A stretch of DNA of 64,000 nt. It comes from Streptomyces scabiei 87.22 (GTDB lineage Bacteria > Actinomycetota > Actinomycetes > Streptomycetales > Streptomycetaceae). The translations under genes were made by a program, and so were the position numbers. The notes under the pieces were generated by a model. That model was given only the letters and a program-made list of their open reading frames with translations. It had not been told where the DNA came from and did not search any database. The stretch spans positions 9,052,001 to 9,116,000 of the forward strand of contig NC_013929.1 in the NCBI RefSeq assembly GCF_000091305.1, in the 5' to 3' direction. Numbering within the stretch: position 1 is the first letter of the stretch; each line of letters starts with the position of its first letter. Of the stretch, positions 34,326-42,487 are shown piece after piece.

Positions 34326-35905
34326 GTCAGCCACACCTTGTCGAACCGTGCCCAGTCGAGCGTGTTGGCGGGCGCCTCGGTCCGGACTCCCCTCACCTGC
34401 CTGCTCGTTCCGATGATCCAGTCGGCGAAACCCCAGATCAGGAAGCCGCCCTCGGCGTACAGCCGACGCTGCATCCGCTCGTAGACCGCCCCGCGCTCCG
34501 CCTTGTCCCGGCTGGACTGCGCCTGCCGGTACAGCGCGTCGAAGTCCTTGTGCCGCCAGTGGGTGGCGTTGGTGGTGGAGTCGATGAGCAGCCGCTGCGA
34601 GATGTGCGCCTCGATGGGCATGGCGCCGGAGCGGTAGCAGGAGAGGGTGCCGGAGTCGAGGATGTCGCTCCAGTACGAGTCCTTGCTGCCCATCCTGACC
34701 TCGACGGTGACGCCCGCCTTCGCGGCCTGGTCGCGGAAGATGCCGGCCGCCTCGGTGAATCCGGCGGCCACGGCCGAGGTGTCCAGGGTGACCTTCAGCT
34801 TCTCGGCGCCGGCCCGTTTCAGCAGGGCGCGGGCCCGGTCGAGGTCCTGTTCGCGCTGCGGGAGGCCGGCGGGGTAGTACTCGTAGCCCTTGCCGAACAG
34901 GTCGTTGCCGACGACGCCCGCCCCCGACAGGGCCCCGTCCACGAGTTCCTGACGGTCGGCGATCAGGAAGAACGCCTCCCGCACCCGCTTGTCGTCGAAG
35001 GGCGGCCGGTCGGTCTTCATGCAGAACGCCTGCATGGCGCTGTTGCGCAGCCGGACGATCTCGATCCGTCCCTTGTCCTCGTGGGCGCGGGCGGTGGCGG
35101 GGTTCAGTTCGTGTGCGTATTCGACCTGGCCGCCGAGGAGCGCGTTCACCCGGGCCGACTCCTCATTGGCGACGACGAATTCGAGTTCGTCCAAGTGCGG
35201 GGCGCCGTCCCAGTAGGCGTCGTGGCGGCGGAAGACGGCCGAACGGCCGGGGGCGAACGACACGAAACGGAAGGGCCCGGAGCCGATCGGCTTCCGGTCG
35301 AAGTCGGCGTCGGCGGTGCCCTCGGGGACGATGTAGGCGCCGAACGCGGCCAGCACGTTGGGGAACTCGGCGGTGGGCCGCTTCAGGACGAACTCGATGT
35401 CCCGCTCCCCGGTGGCCCGGCTGGCGTCGAGGTCGATGGGCTCCAGGGACGCCTTCGCGCGGAACGCCTTCTTCGGGTCGGCGATACGGCGGTAGCTGAA
35501 CAGCACGTCCTTCGCGGTGACCGGGCTGCCGTCGTGGAAGGCGGCCTCGCGCAGGGTGACCCGCCAACGGTCCAGGGCCTTGTCCGACTCCCACTTCGCC
35601 GCGAGGCGAGGCCGCGCCGACAGGTCGGCGCCGTAGTCGGCGAGCTTGTCGAACAGGGCCTTGGCCCTGGCGACGTCGGCGAAGAGACTGGCCAGGTGCG
35701 GGTCGAGGGTCTCACTGGCGCCGCCGCCCGCGAACGCGGCGCGCAGCCGTCCGCCGCGCTTCGGCCTGCCGTCGCTGCCACCGGCCCCGGCGTCCGTGCC
35801 GCCGCCGTCACCGCACCCCGTCAGGGCGAGTGAGCCGAGTGCGACGGCACCGCCCGCGGCGAGGAAGCCGCGTCGGCGCAGACCGGTGAAACGTTCGTCG
35901 TGCAT
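34322..35905 (-). CDS. Family-5 substrate-binding lipoprotein (OppA/NikA/CntA-type)
   Basis: The 527-residue protein begins with RRRGFLAAGGAVALGSLALTGC, a signal with arginines and a lipobox ending at Cys31. A full SBP_bac_5 domain follows (LRAAFAGGGASETLDPHLAS, ALDRWRVTLREAAFHDGSPVTAKDV, LEPIDLDASRATG). Members bind peptides, nickel or metal-metallophore complexes. Placed beside an MFS exporter and biosynthetic genes under a Fur/Zur-type box, it may bind the metal-loaded product. It is separated from the methyltransferase gene by 40 bp, the only gap in the operon. Confidence 0.92.
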   Translation of the reverse strand: MHDERFTGLRRRGFLAAGGAVALGSLALTGCGDGGGTDAGAGGSDGRPKRGGRLRAAFAGGGASETLDPHLASLFADVARAKALFDKLADYGADLSARPRLAAKWESDKALDRWRVTLREAAFHDGSPVTAKDVLFSYRRIADPKKAFRAKASLEPIDLDASRATGERDIEFVLKRPTAEFPNVLAAFGAYIVPEGTADADFDRKPIGSGPFRFVSFAPGRSAVFRRHDAYWDGAPHLDELEFVVANEESARVNALLGGQVEYAHELNPATARAHEDKGRIEIVRLRNSAMQAFCMKTDRPPFDDKRVREAFFLIADRQELVDGALSGAGVVGNDLFGKGYEYYPAGLPQREQDLDRARALLKRAGAEKLKVTLDTSAVAAGFTEAAGIFRDQAAKAGVTVEVRMGSKDSYWSDILDSGTLSCYRSGAMPIEAHISQRLLIDSTTNATHWRHKDFDALYRQAQSSRDKAERGAVYERMQRRLYAEGGFLIWGFADWIIGTSRQVRGVRTEAPANTLDWARFDKVWLT

Positions 35906-35945
35906 GAGGGTTCCTTCGGTGATGGGGAGAAGAAGTGAGGGGGCG

Positions 35946-36728
35946 TCAGGCGAGCCGGGCGACGAGGTGCAGCCGGTCCGCGTCGGCCGTGCTGCCGGGC
36001 AACCGACCCTCGTGCCACGGCGGTTCGGTGCGCGGACCCGGCCCGTCGTGCAGTTCGAGCACCTCGAAGCCGTGCGCGGTCAGGACGTGGCGCAGCTCCT
36101 GCGGGAACAACAGCCGCCAGGCGGACCGCTGTTCGGCCTGCTGCGTGCCGTCGTCCGAGGTCCAGACCCGGACCCGGCGCAGGAGTTGGGCGGTGCGGTC
36201 CACGGTGAGGGTGGTGGTGGACCGGTAGGCGGTGCCCTGCCAGGTGAAGGCGTGCACGGCCGGAGTGTCGAGCAGGTCGGTGCGGCCCAGGAAGTAGGCC
36301 CCGTTGCGCATCTCCGCGACCAGCAGCCCGCCGTCGGCGAGCGCCCGGCGGCAGGAGGAGAGGAATCCGTCGAGCTGGGCGGCGGTGTGGCAGTACAGCA
36401 GCGAGCTGTCCAGGCAGACCACCGCGTCGAAGGCGGCCCGGCCCAGGTCGAAGCCGTGCAGATCGGCCCGTACGTACTGCGGCCCGGGGTGCCGGGCACG
36501 GGCGTGGGCGAGCATCGCATCGGAGACGTCGGCGCCGGTCACCGTACGGCCGGCGCGGTGCAGATGGGCGGCGTCGCGCCCGGTGCCGCAGCCCATGTCC
36601 AGGACCCGGGGGCCGGCCCCGTGACGCCGCAGACAGTCCTCGGCCCAACGCCCGGCCAGCCGCCCGTGATCGGGGAAGCGGGCCTCGTACAGCGCCGGGT
36701 TGTCGGTGAGGAGGTTGGCGGCGGTCAT
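35946..36728 (-). CDS. Class I SAM-dependent methyltransferase
   Basis: The 260-residue protein has motif I VLDMGCGTGRD (residues 42-52), the acidic GADVSDAML of motif II and VVCLDSSLLYC of the family. It is a full-length small-molecule methyltransferase rather than a nucleic acid enzyme, to judge by the absence of extra domains. In this operon it probably modifies the pathway product or an intermediate. Its ATG overlaps the MFS stop as ATGA. Confidence 0.88.
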   Translation of the reverse strand: MTAANLLTDNPALYEARFPDHGRLAGRWAEDCLRRHGAGPRVLDMGCGTGRDAAHLHRAGRTVTGADVSDAMLAHARARHPGPQYVRADLHGFDLGRAAFDAVVCLDSSLLYCHTAAQLDGFLSSCRRALADGGLLVAEMRNGAYFLGRTDLLDTPAVHAFTWQGTAYRSTTTLTVDRTAQLLRRVRVWTSDDGTQQAEQRSAWRLLFPQELRHVLTAHGFEVLELHDGPGPRTEPPWHEGRLPGSTADADRLHLVARLA

Positions 36729-37987
36729 GCGCTGCTCCGCTCACCGGCCGGGGCGACCGCGGGTGCGGCTGGCCTCGCGGGAAGCGCCCCCAGCCGGTGC
36801 AGCCGTCCGACGCCGGCCGCCGAGAGGAGCCCGAGGACGGCGCAGCACACCCAGGGCACCCAGGGGTGGCCGCTACGCCCTCCGGCGTCCATGGCCCACC
36901 CGACGACGGTGTTGCCCACGGCCGCCGCGATGCCCGAGACGACGTAGAAGATGCCGAAGTACGTGCCGGTCAGCTCCTCGCGCCCGAAACGGGGGATCAG
37001 CTCCATCACGAACGGTGAGGCGATCATGAGGCCGAGATGGAGGAGCAGCGCGCCGAGGAGGACCGGCACGAGGGCGAGCCGTCCCGAGGCCCCGACAGCG
37101 GCCGCCAGGGCCGCTGGAAGGAAGGCAAGGCCGGTCAGGACGAGCCCTGCACCGATCCAACGGGGCGTATCCCCACGGGACTTGAGCGATCGGGTGATGC
37201 GCAGTTGCAGCGCGAGGTTGGCGAGCGTGCCGACGAGGAGGACGAGCCCGGCCGCGCCGTCCCAGCCGGTGGCCTCCCTGGCCCCCGTGGGCAGCAGCAG
37301 GTACAGCTGGTTCTCCAGGGTGAACATGCCGACCATGGCCAGCGCGAACGCCAGGAAGGCACGGTTGCCGAGCACCTCGCGCCAGTCCCCGAGGACACCG
37401 CCGCCGCTCGGTTCGGTCCTCCGCGCGGGCAGGACCAGGGCCTGCGCCACGGTGAGGACCGCGAAGATCCCGGCGGCGGTCAGCGCCGACGTACGGAAGT
37501 CCACCAGCAGCAGCGCGCCGCCCAGCAGCGGTCCGATCAGGGCCCCGGTCGTCGCGAAGACGTTGAACAGCGCGAACGCCTCCGCCTTGCGCTCCCCGGA
37601 CTCCTGCGACAGGTACGCCCGCACCGCCGGGTTGAACAGCGCCCCGGCGAGTCCGCTGAGCACCGACGCGGCGAGCAGCACCGGCAGTCCGTCGCCGAGC
37701 GCGAACAGCGCGAACCCGACGGTCCGCAGCGCACAGCCGGCGATGATCACGCCCCGCGCGCCGAGCCGGTCCGAGGCGGAACCGCCGATGACGAACAGGC
37801 CCTGCTGGCTCAGGTTCCGGACGCCCAGGACGATCCCGACGACGGCCGCCGACATGCCCAGGTTCTCGGTGAGGTGGGTGGCGAGGTAGGGGATCAGCAG
37901 GTAGAAGCCGATGTTGACGCCGAGCTGGTTGACCAGCAGGAGGCGGACGGCGAACGGGAACGCGCGTATCTCATGCCAGGTCTGCAC
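36725..37987 (-). CDS. MFS transporter, probable product exporter (CntE-like role)
   Basis: The 420-residue protein has about twelve membrane segments and MFS motifs near the 2-3 loop (GGSASDRLGARGVIIAGCALRTVGF). It resembles drug/small-molecule exporters. The GTG at 37987 has GAGGGGAC upstream and overlaps the end of the epimerase gene by 17 bp; the longer frame upstream lies inside that gene. Position between biosynthetic genes and the importer suggests it exports the operon's product. Confidence 0.88.
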   Translation of the reverse strand: MQTWHEIRAFPFAVRLLLVNQLGVNIGFYLLIPYLATHLTENLGMSAAVVGIVLGVRNLSQQGLFVIGGSASDRLGARGVIIAGCALRTVGFALFALGDGLPVLLAASVLSGLAGALFNPAVRAYLSQESGERKAEAFALFNVFATTGALIGPLLGGALLLVDFRTSALTAAGIFAVLTVAQALVLPARRTEPSGGGVLGDWREVLGNRAFLAFALAMVGMFTLENQLYLLLPTGAREATGWDGAAGLVLLVGTLANLALQLRITRSLKSRGDTPRWIGAGLVLTGLAFLPAALAAAVGASGRLALVPVLLGALLLHLGLMIASPFVMELIPRFGREELTGTYFGIFYVVSGIAAAVGNTVVGWAMDAGGRSGHPWVPWVCCAVLGLLSAAGVGRLHRLGALPARPAAPAVAPAGERSSA

Positions 37988-39134
37988 GGCCTGTCCCCTC
38001 CGTTCCGCCGCGCGGTCCGTTCGCCGCGGCTGCCGGATCGAGCGGTGCGCTCCCCTCGGTTCGGGCTTCGTCCTCGTCGTGTCCACCGGTCGTGCGGCGC
38101 CGAACTCCCAGTCCGGGGAGCCCGGTTGTCGTCACGTGTCCGTCGGTGCCGCCGATTCCGGTCCAGGGGTCGGCGGCGAGCAGGAGATGTCCGTCGAGGT
38201 CGACCCAGCGGGCCCGGTCCACGAGATGGACGGCGGGGGCGAGACCGAGGCTGCTGGCGGTGAGGCAGCCGAGCATCAGCTCGGTGCCGCTGCCCTCGAT
38301 CGACTCGGCGATCCGCAGGGCCGCGTGGACGCCGCCGCACTTGGCGAGCTTGACGTTGACACCGTGCACCCGTCCCGCCAGCCGCCGTACGTCCTCCAGC
38401 CCCACCGCGTCCTCGTCGGCGATGACGGGCAGCGGCGAGCGCTGCGCGAGGGCCGCCAGCGCCTCCGGGTCACCGGGGGCGATGGGCTGTTCGACGGCCT
38501 CCACCCCGAGGTCCGCGAAGCGCGGCAGCAGGGCCTCGGCCCGGGACGTCGTCCAGGCGCCGTTGGGGTCCAGGAGCAGCCTGGCCCGGGGCGCTGCGGC
38601 ACGGACGGCCCGGACGCGCTCGACGTCCTCCTCCGGGTCCGGGGCCCCGGCCTTCACCTTGAGGACCCCGAAGCCGCACGCGGCCAGGCGGCGTGCCTGG
38701 GCCCCGGCGCGGGCCGGTGAGGTGATGCCGATGGTGCGGGCGGTCGCGGCCGTCGGGGCGGACGGGGCGCCCAGCAGACGGTGGACGGGGCTGTCCGCGC
38801 GCTTGCCGGCCAGATCGAGGAGCGCGGCGCCGACGGCGGCGGTCACGGCGGGCGCGGTCGCCGGGGCACCGGCCAACTCGCCGTCGACCAGGGCCTCCAG
38901 CGCGCTCTCCGGATCGCGGAAACGGGCGAGGTCCACGGCCACGTCCGCGAACAGCCGGTCCAGGGTGCCCGTGTCGAGGCCGTAGTACACGCTGGTGACG
39001 GCCTCACCGTGGCCGTGCCGCCCGTCGTCGTCCTCGACGGTCAGCCACACCGCGTCACGCGCGGACATGGTGGAGCGGGAGATGCGCAACGGCTCGGCGA
39101 GTGCGAGGCGTACGGTGCGCCGGGTGACCTTCAC
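37971..39134 (-). CDS. Enolase-superfamily dipeptide epimerase/cycloisomerase-like enzyme
   Basis: The 387-residue protein has the muconate-lactonising subgroup signature: KVK (Lys159, Lys161), metal ligands Asp189 (LLLDPNGAW), Glu215 (EQP) and Asp240 (IADED), and the second lysine in VNVKLAKCGG (262-265). Two lysines on opposite faces of the active site allow racemisation or epimerisation, as in L-Ala-D/L-Glu epimerases. A charged tail of about 40 residues extends past the barrel. The GTG at 39134 overlaps the upstream stop. A dipeptide substrate fits an operon with an ATP-grasp ligase. Confidence 0.88.
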   Translation of the reverse strand: MKVTRRTVRLALAEPLRISRSTMSARDAVWLTVEDDDGRHGHGEAVTSVYYGLDTGTLDRLFADVAVDLARFRDPESALEALVDGELAGAPATAPAVTAAVGAALLDLAGKRADSPVHRLLGAPSAPTAATARTIGITSPARAGAQARRLAACGFGVLKVKAGAPDPEEDVERVRAVRAAAPRARLLLDPNGAWTTSRAEALLPRFADLGVEAVEQPIAPGDPEALAALAQRSPLPVIADEDAVGLEDVRRLAGRVHGVNVKLAKCGGVHAALRIAESIEGSGTELMLGCLTASSLGLAPAVHLVDRARWVDLDGHLLLAADPWTGIGGTDGHVTTTGLPGLGVRRRTTGGHDEDEARTEGSAPLDPAAAANGPRGGTEGTGRADLA

Positions 39135-40219
39135 AGTCTCTCTTCCGGACGGGGGACCTGGAGCGGGTCGCGGACCCTGCCGCACCGGACCCAGCCGACG
39201 GCCTCGGCCGCGCCGGGATGGGGGATCTCGACGGGGCGGACGGCGGCGGAGGCCGGGTCGATGCCGTGGGCGGCGGCGAAGTCGTCGTCGTAGACGCTGC
39301 CGAGGTAGCGGTGCGGGCCGTCCGGGAAGACGGTGGCGACGACGGCACCGGGGTGGACACGGGCCGCCCAGGCGGCGACGAGCGCGACCGCCCCGGTGCT
39401 CCAGCCGCCGCTGACGAAGCTCCCCCGGGCGAGGCGGCGGCAGCTGTCGACGGCCTCGGCCGGACCGACCCAGTGCACCTCGTCGAAGGCGTCGTAGGCC
39501 ACGTTGCGCGGGTGGATGCTGCTGCCCAGGCCCCGCATCAGCCTCGGCCGGGCCGGCTGGCCGAAGATCGTCGAGCCGGTGGAGTCGACGCCGACGAGGC
39601 GCAGCGCGGGCCAGTGCCGCCGGAGCGGGCCGATGATCCCCGCGCTGTGCCCGCCGGTGCCGACGCTGCACACCAGGACGTCCACGTGATCGAGCTGCAC
39701 GGCGAGTTCGGCGGCGAGCGAGGCGTAGCCGGCGGTGTTGTCGGGGTTGTTGTACTGGTCGGGCCAGTACGCCCCGGGCAGGACGGCGAGCAGGTCCCGC
39801 AGTCGCGTCAGACGGGCCGCCTGCCAGCCGCCCACGGCCGCCGGGCGGTCAACGAGCTCCAGCCGGACGCCGTGGGAGCGCAGCAACTGGCGCATGGACG
39901 GCTCCAGTTCGCTGTCGCCGACCAGGACGACCGGATGGCCGAGCGCCTGTCCGGCGAAGGCCAGCCCGATGCCCAGCGTGCCGGAGGTCGATTCCACCAC
40001 GGGGGCGCCGGGCAGCAGTTCACCCCGCTCCCGGGCGCCCAGCAGCATGGACACGGCGGCCCGCGCCTTCATCCCGCCGGCCGCGAGCCCTTCGAGTTTG
40101 GCCCAGAACCCCGGCTGCGGGCCCGGCAGATCGGCGGTGATCCGCGCCAGCGGCGTCCGCCCGACCAGCGACAGCAGCTCCGGACGGGCGACGGCACGGA
40201 GGACGGTCGTGGACGTCAC
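39131..40219 (-). CDS. PLP-dependent cysteine synthase-like enzyme
   Basis: The 362-residue fold-type II PLP enzyme has Lys51 in the position of the PLP lysine (LEGLAAGGMKARAA), the STSGTLG substrate loop near residues 77-83 and GTGGHSAG for phosphate binding. It resembles cysteine synthase and SbnA, which makes a diaminopropionate precursor for staphyloferrin B. Here the usual asparagine of the S-x-GN loop is replaced by leucine (STSGTLG), suggesting a different substrate. It overlaps both neighbours by GTGA. It probably supplies a beta-substituted alanine building block; this is inference. Confidence 0.85.
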   Translation of the reverse strand: MTSTTVLRAVARPELLSLVGRTPLARITADLPGPQPGFWAKLEGLAAGGMKARAAVSMLLGARERGELLPGAPVVESTSGTLGIGLAFAGQALGHPVVLVGDSELEPSMRQLLRSHGVRLELVDRPAAVGGWQAARLTRLRDLLAVLPGAYWPDQYNNPDNTAGYASLAAELAVQLDHVDVLVCSVGTGGHSAGIIGPLRRHWPALRLVGVDSTGSTIFGQPARPRLMRGLGSSIHPRNVAYDAFDEVHWVGPAEAVDSCRRLARGSFVSGGWSTGAVALVAAWAARVHPGAVVATVFPDGPHRYLGSVYDDDFAAAHGIDPASAAVRPVEIPHPGAAEAVGWVRCGRVRDPLQVPRPEERL

Positions 40220-41094
40220 CGGCGCTCTCCCACCAGGTGGCCGACGCCCCGGCCGGGGGCCGTTCCGTCCGAGCGGTAGCGGTGCAGGGTGCCCGGTCCC
40301 GCGTCCAGCCAGAAGAAGGGGTACGGCTCCGCGCACACCGCGCTCACGCCGTGACCGAGGAACCTGGGGAGCACCGCACTGCCGGTCTGCGCGAACATCA
40401 CCAGCTGCTTGCCCCGCGCCAGCGCGTGCCGCCGCAGCGGCTCGAAGCTGCCGTTGCCCAGGGTCATCCCGGAGACCAGCAGCGCGTCACAGGACTCCGC
40501 GGCCGCGAGCGCGTCGGTGACGACCGGCTCCCCCCACTCCGTGGCGCCGCCCTTGAGATCGCACGGCACATAGCGCAGTCCGCGTGAACGCAGCCCCTCC
40601 AGCAGGGAGTTGACGACGCCCACCACGAGCACGGTGGCGCCCTCGGGCAGATCGAGCAGTTCGACGACGGCCCGCGCCCGCGCCCGTGACTTCTCCAGCG
40701 AGGTACCGGCCGGCAGCGGGAAGGGGTGTGCCCCGTGTTCCGGGGTGTGCGGGCCGGCATGCATGAGATAGGCGTCGAGCGCGGCCACCCGCACGGGGAG
40801 GAGCGGATGCCCGAGGAGGCGGGCGGCGTCGGCGCCGGCGCAGTCGTCGACCGCCGAGTCCGGCAGGGCGCCGGGCTCGACCGCGCAGGACCCCACGGCA
40901 CCGGCGAGACGCAGACTGAGCACCTCGTTGCGATAGCCGGTGCCCCGCCCGTCGTGCCGCACCGCCTGCCGCGTCACGAACGCCACCGAGACGCGCAACG
41001 TCCGTGGATCCGGGCCGAGTTCGCCCGCGAGGGTACGCTCCAGCAGGTTCTCGTACGTGGTGGCGGCACCGGCGGCCCGCGCCAGGGCGGTCAC
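40216..41094 (-). CDS. DUF4213/DUF364 protein, possible metal-chelation enzyme
   Basis: The 292-residue protein has an N-terminal half resembling DUF4213 (enolase N-like fold) and a C-terminal Rossmann-like DUF364 half (about 125-270: VVELLDLPEGATVLVVGVVNSLLEGLRSRG, DALLVSGMTLGNGSFEPLRR, FAQTGSAVLPRFLGHGVSAVCAEPYPFFWL). A published structure of one family member led to the proposal of a role in heavy-metal chelation. No reaction is established. It overlaps the ATP-grasp and PLP genes by GTGA on both sides, tying it closely to the pathway. Confidence 0.85.
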   Translation of the reverse strand: MTALARAAGAATTYENLLERTLAGELGPDPRTLRVSVAFVTRQAVRHDGRGTGYRNEVLSLRLAGAVGSCAVEPGALPDSAVDDCAGADAARLLGHPLLPVRVAALDAYLMHAGPHTPEHGAHPFPLPAGTSLEKSRARARAVVELLDLPEGATVLVVGVVNSLLEGLRSRGLRYVPCDLKGGATEWGEPVVTDALAAAESCDALLVSGMTLGNGSFEPLRRHALARGKQLVMFAQTGSAVLPRFLGHGVSAVCAEPYPFFWLDAGPGTLHRYRSDGTAPGRGVGHLVGERR

Positions 41095-42347
41095 CGGATC
41101 ACCAGCCCGGCGCGCACCTCGGCCAGCAGCGATTCGACCTGTTCGCGTGCGCCCGGCCCGGCAGGGTCGCCCACCATGACATGACCGAGGTACTCGTTGT
41201 TGCTGCCGGCCTGTCTGACCTGCCGGCCCGGCTCGGCGAGCTGCGCCTCCAGCACTCCGGCGGCATCGGTGAGCGGGCCGCCGTCCAGCGCCACCAGCGT
41301 GCCCGAGCTCTGCGGTACGAGGAAGCCGACGGCCGCGCTGCGCAGCCCGGTCTCCCGGCGGCGCAGATCGGGCGCACGGCCGAGGGCGACCTCCACGGCG
41401 GCCGCGGCGAGGTCGATGCCGGTGACATGACGGATCAGCTCGGTGATGCGGTTCCCGGCGGGCCGGGGGTTGACCTCGACCACGCGCGGACCGGCAGGGG
41501 TCAGCTTGATCTCGGTGTGGGCCACGAGGCCGTCGGTCAGCCCGAGCGCCTTGAGCGCGCTCAGCGCGGTCTGTTCGGCGGCCTCGGTGTCGGCGCCGGT
41601 CAGGGCGGCGGGGAACATGTGCCCGGTCTCGATGAACGCGGGCGCGCCGCCGACGCTCTTGTCGGTCACGCCCACGACGTGCACGGCCCCGGCGTGCGAC
41701 ACGGTCTCGACGCTCACCTCGGGACCGGTCAGCAGCTCTTCGAGCAGCACGCCCGGCACCCGTCGCTGCCCGCGCGCGTTCAGCGGGAAGTCAGCCAACG
41801 ACCGGACTGCGGCAGCCAGTTCGGCCTCGTCGTCCACACGCCGTACGAACATGCCCGCGCACAGGTCGACCGGCTTCACGACCAGCGGATAGCCGATCTC
41901 ACGCGCCGCGCGGGCGAGATCGGCCCACTCCTCGTGCAGGGCGAAACGCGGGCCGGGCACATCGGCGTCGTCGAGGACGCGGCGGGTGGCGTCCTTGCGG
42001 CAGGCGTCCTCGACGGCCCGCGGCCCCGGCCCCGGGAGACCGAGGCGGCCGGCGATGCGGGCGACCGTCGGCAGGTAGTAGTCGCAGGAGGAGATCACCC
42101 CGTCGAAGCCGAACACCCCGTGCAGGCGCTCCGCCTCCGGCAGGAGGGTGTCGAGGTCGTTGGTGTCGGCCGTCACCACGTTCCGGGCGCCGAGGAGCGG
42201 GTGGGCCGCGCCCTCGGGGGCGGAGCGCAGGTAGTGGTGCAGGTCGCGGGTGAGGAACGTGAACTCGTGCCCGCCCTCCAGGATGGACCGTGGCAGCAGT
42301 CTGCTCATCGATCCGACCCAGCTCTCGACCACCAACAGATGAGCCAC
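41091..42347 (-). CDS. ATP-grasp carboxylate-amine ligase
   Basis: The 418-residue protein has the ATP-grasp fold: a Rossmann-like N-terminal domain (about 1-110), the ATP lysine Lys158 in LVVKPVD, and EVNPRPAGNR with metal ligands Glu291 and Asn293 and Arg300. It resembles L-amino acid ligases that join two amino acids or an acid and an amine. It is the first gene of the operon, starts at GTG after AAGGGGAG, and lies 92 bp downstream of the Fur/Zur-type palindrome. A dipeptide-like product would match the epimerase and peptide-type importer downstream. Confidence 0.9.
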   Translation of the reverse strand: MAHLLVVESWVGSMSRLLPRSILEGGHEFTFLTRDLHHYLRSAPEGAAHPLLGARNVVTADTNDLDTLLPEAERLHGVFGFDGVISSCDYYLPTVARIAGRLGLPGPGPRAVEDACRKDATRRVLDDADVPGPRFALHEEWADLARAAREIGYPLVVKPVDLCAGMFVRRVDDEAELAAAVRSLADFPLNARGQRRVPGVLLEELLTGPEVSVETVSHAGAVHVVGVTDKSVGGAPAFIETGHMFPAALTGADTEAAEQTALSALKALGLTDGLVAHTEIKLTPAGPRVVEVNPRPAGNRITELIRHVTGIDLAAAAVEVALGRAPDLRRRETGLRSAAVGFLVPQSSGTLVALDGGPLTDAAGVLEAQLAEPGRQVRQAGSNNEYLGHVMVGDPAGPGAREQVESLLAEVRAGLVIR

Positions 42348-42439
42348 AGCTCCCCTTTTCGTGCGGTGCGTATCGGTGTCAGGGCAGCCCGACGACGCCC
42401 CCGCGGAGGAGGCGCCCGGCTTGACATGCCCACCTTATC

Positions 42440-42458
42440 GATAATCGTTTTCATTGTC
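42440..42458. promoter_or_regulatory. Fur/Zur-type 19-bp palindrome before the ten-gene operon
   Basis: GATAATCGTTTTCATTGTC matches the classical 19-bp Fur box GATAATGATAATCATTATC at 14 positions. On the other strand TGAAAACGATTATCG matches the actinobacterial Zur-type box TGAAAATGATTTTCA at 12 of 15. This short AT-rich stretch stands out sharply in the window. As Streptomyces iron genes are mostly under DtxR-type control, Zur is the better guess. Confidence 0.65.
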
Positions 42459-42487
42459 ATGTGTGGGTTTCGAGAGGCCGACGTGGC

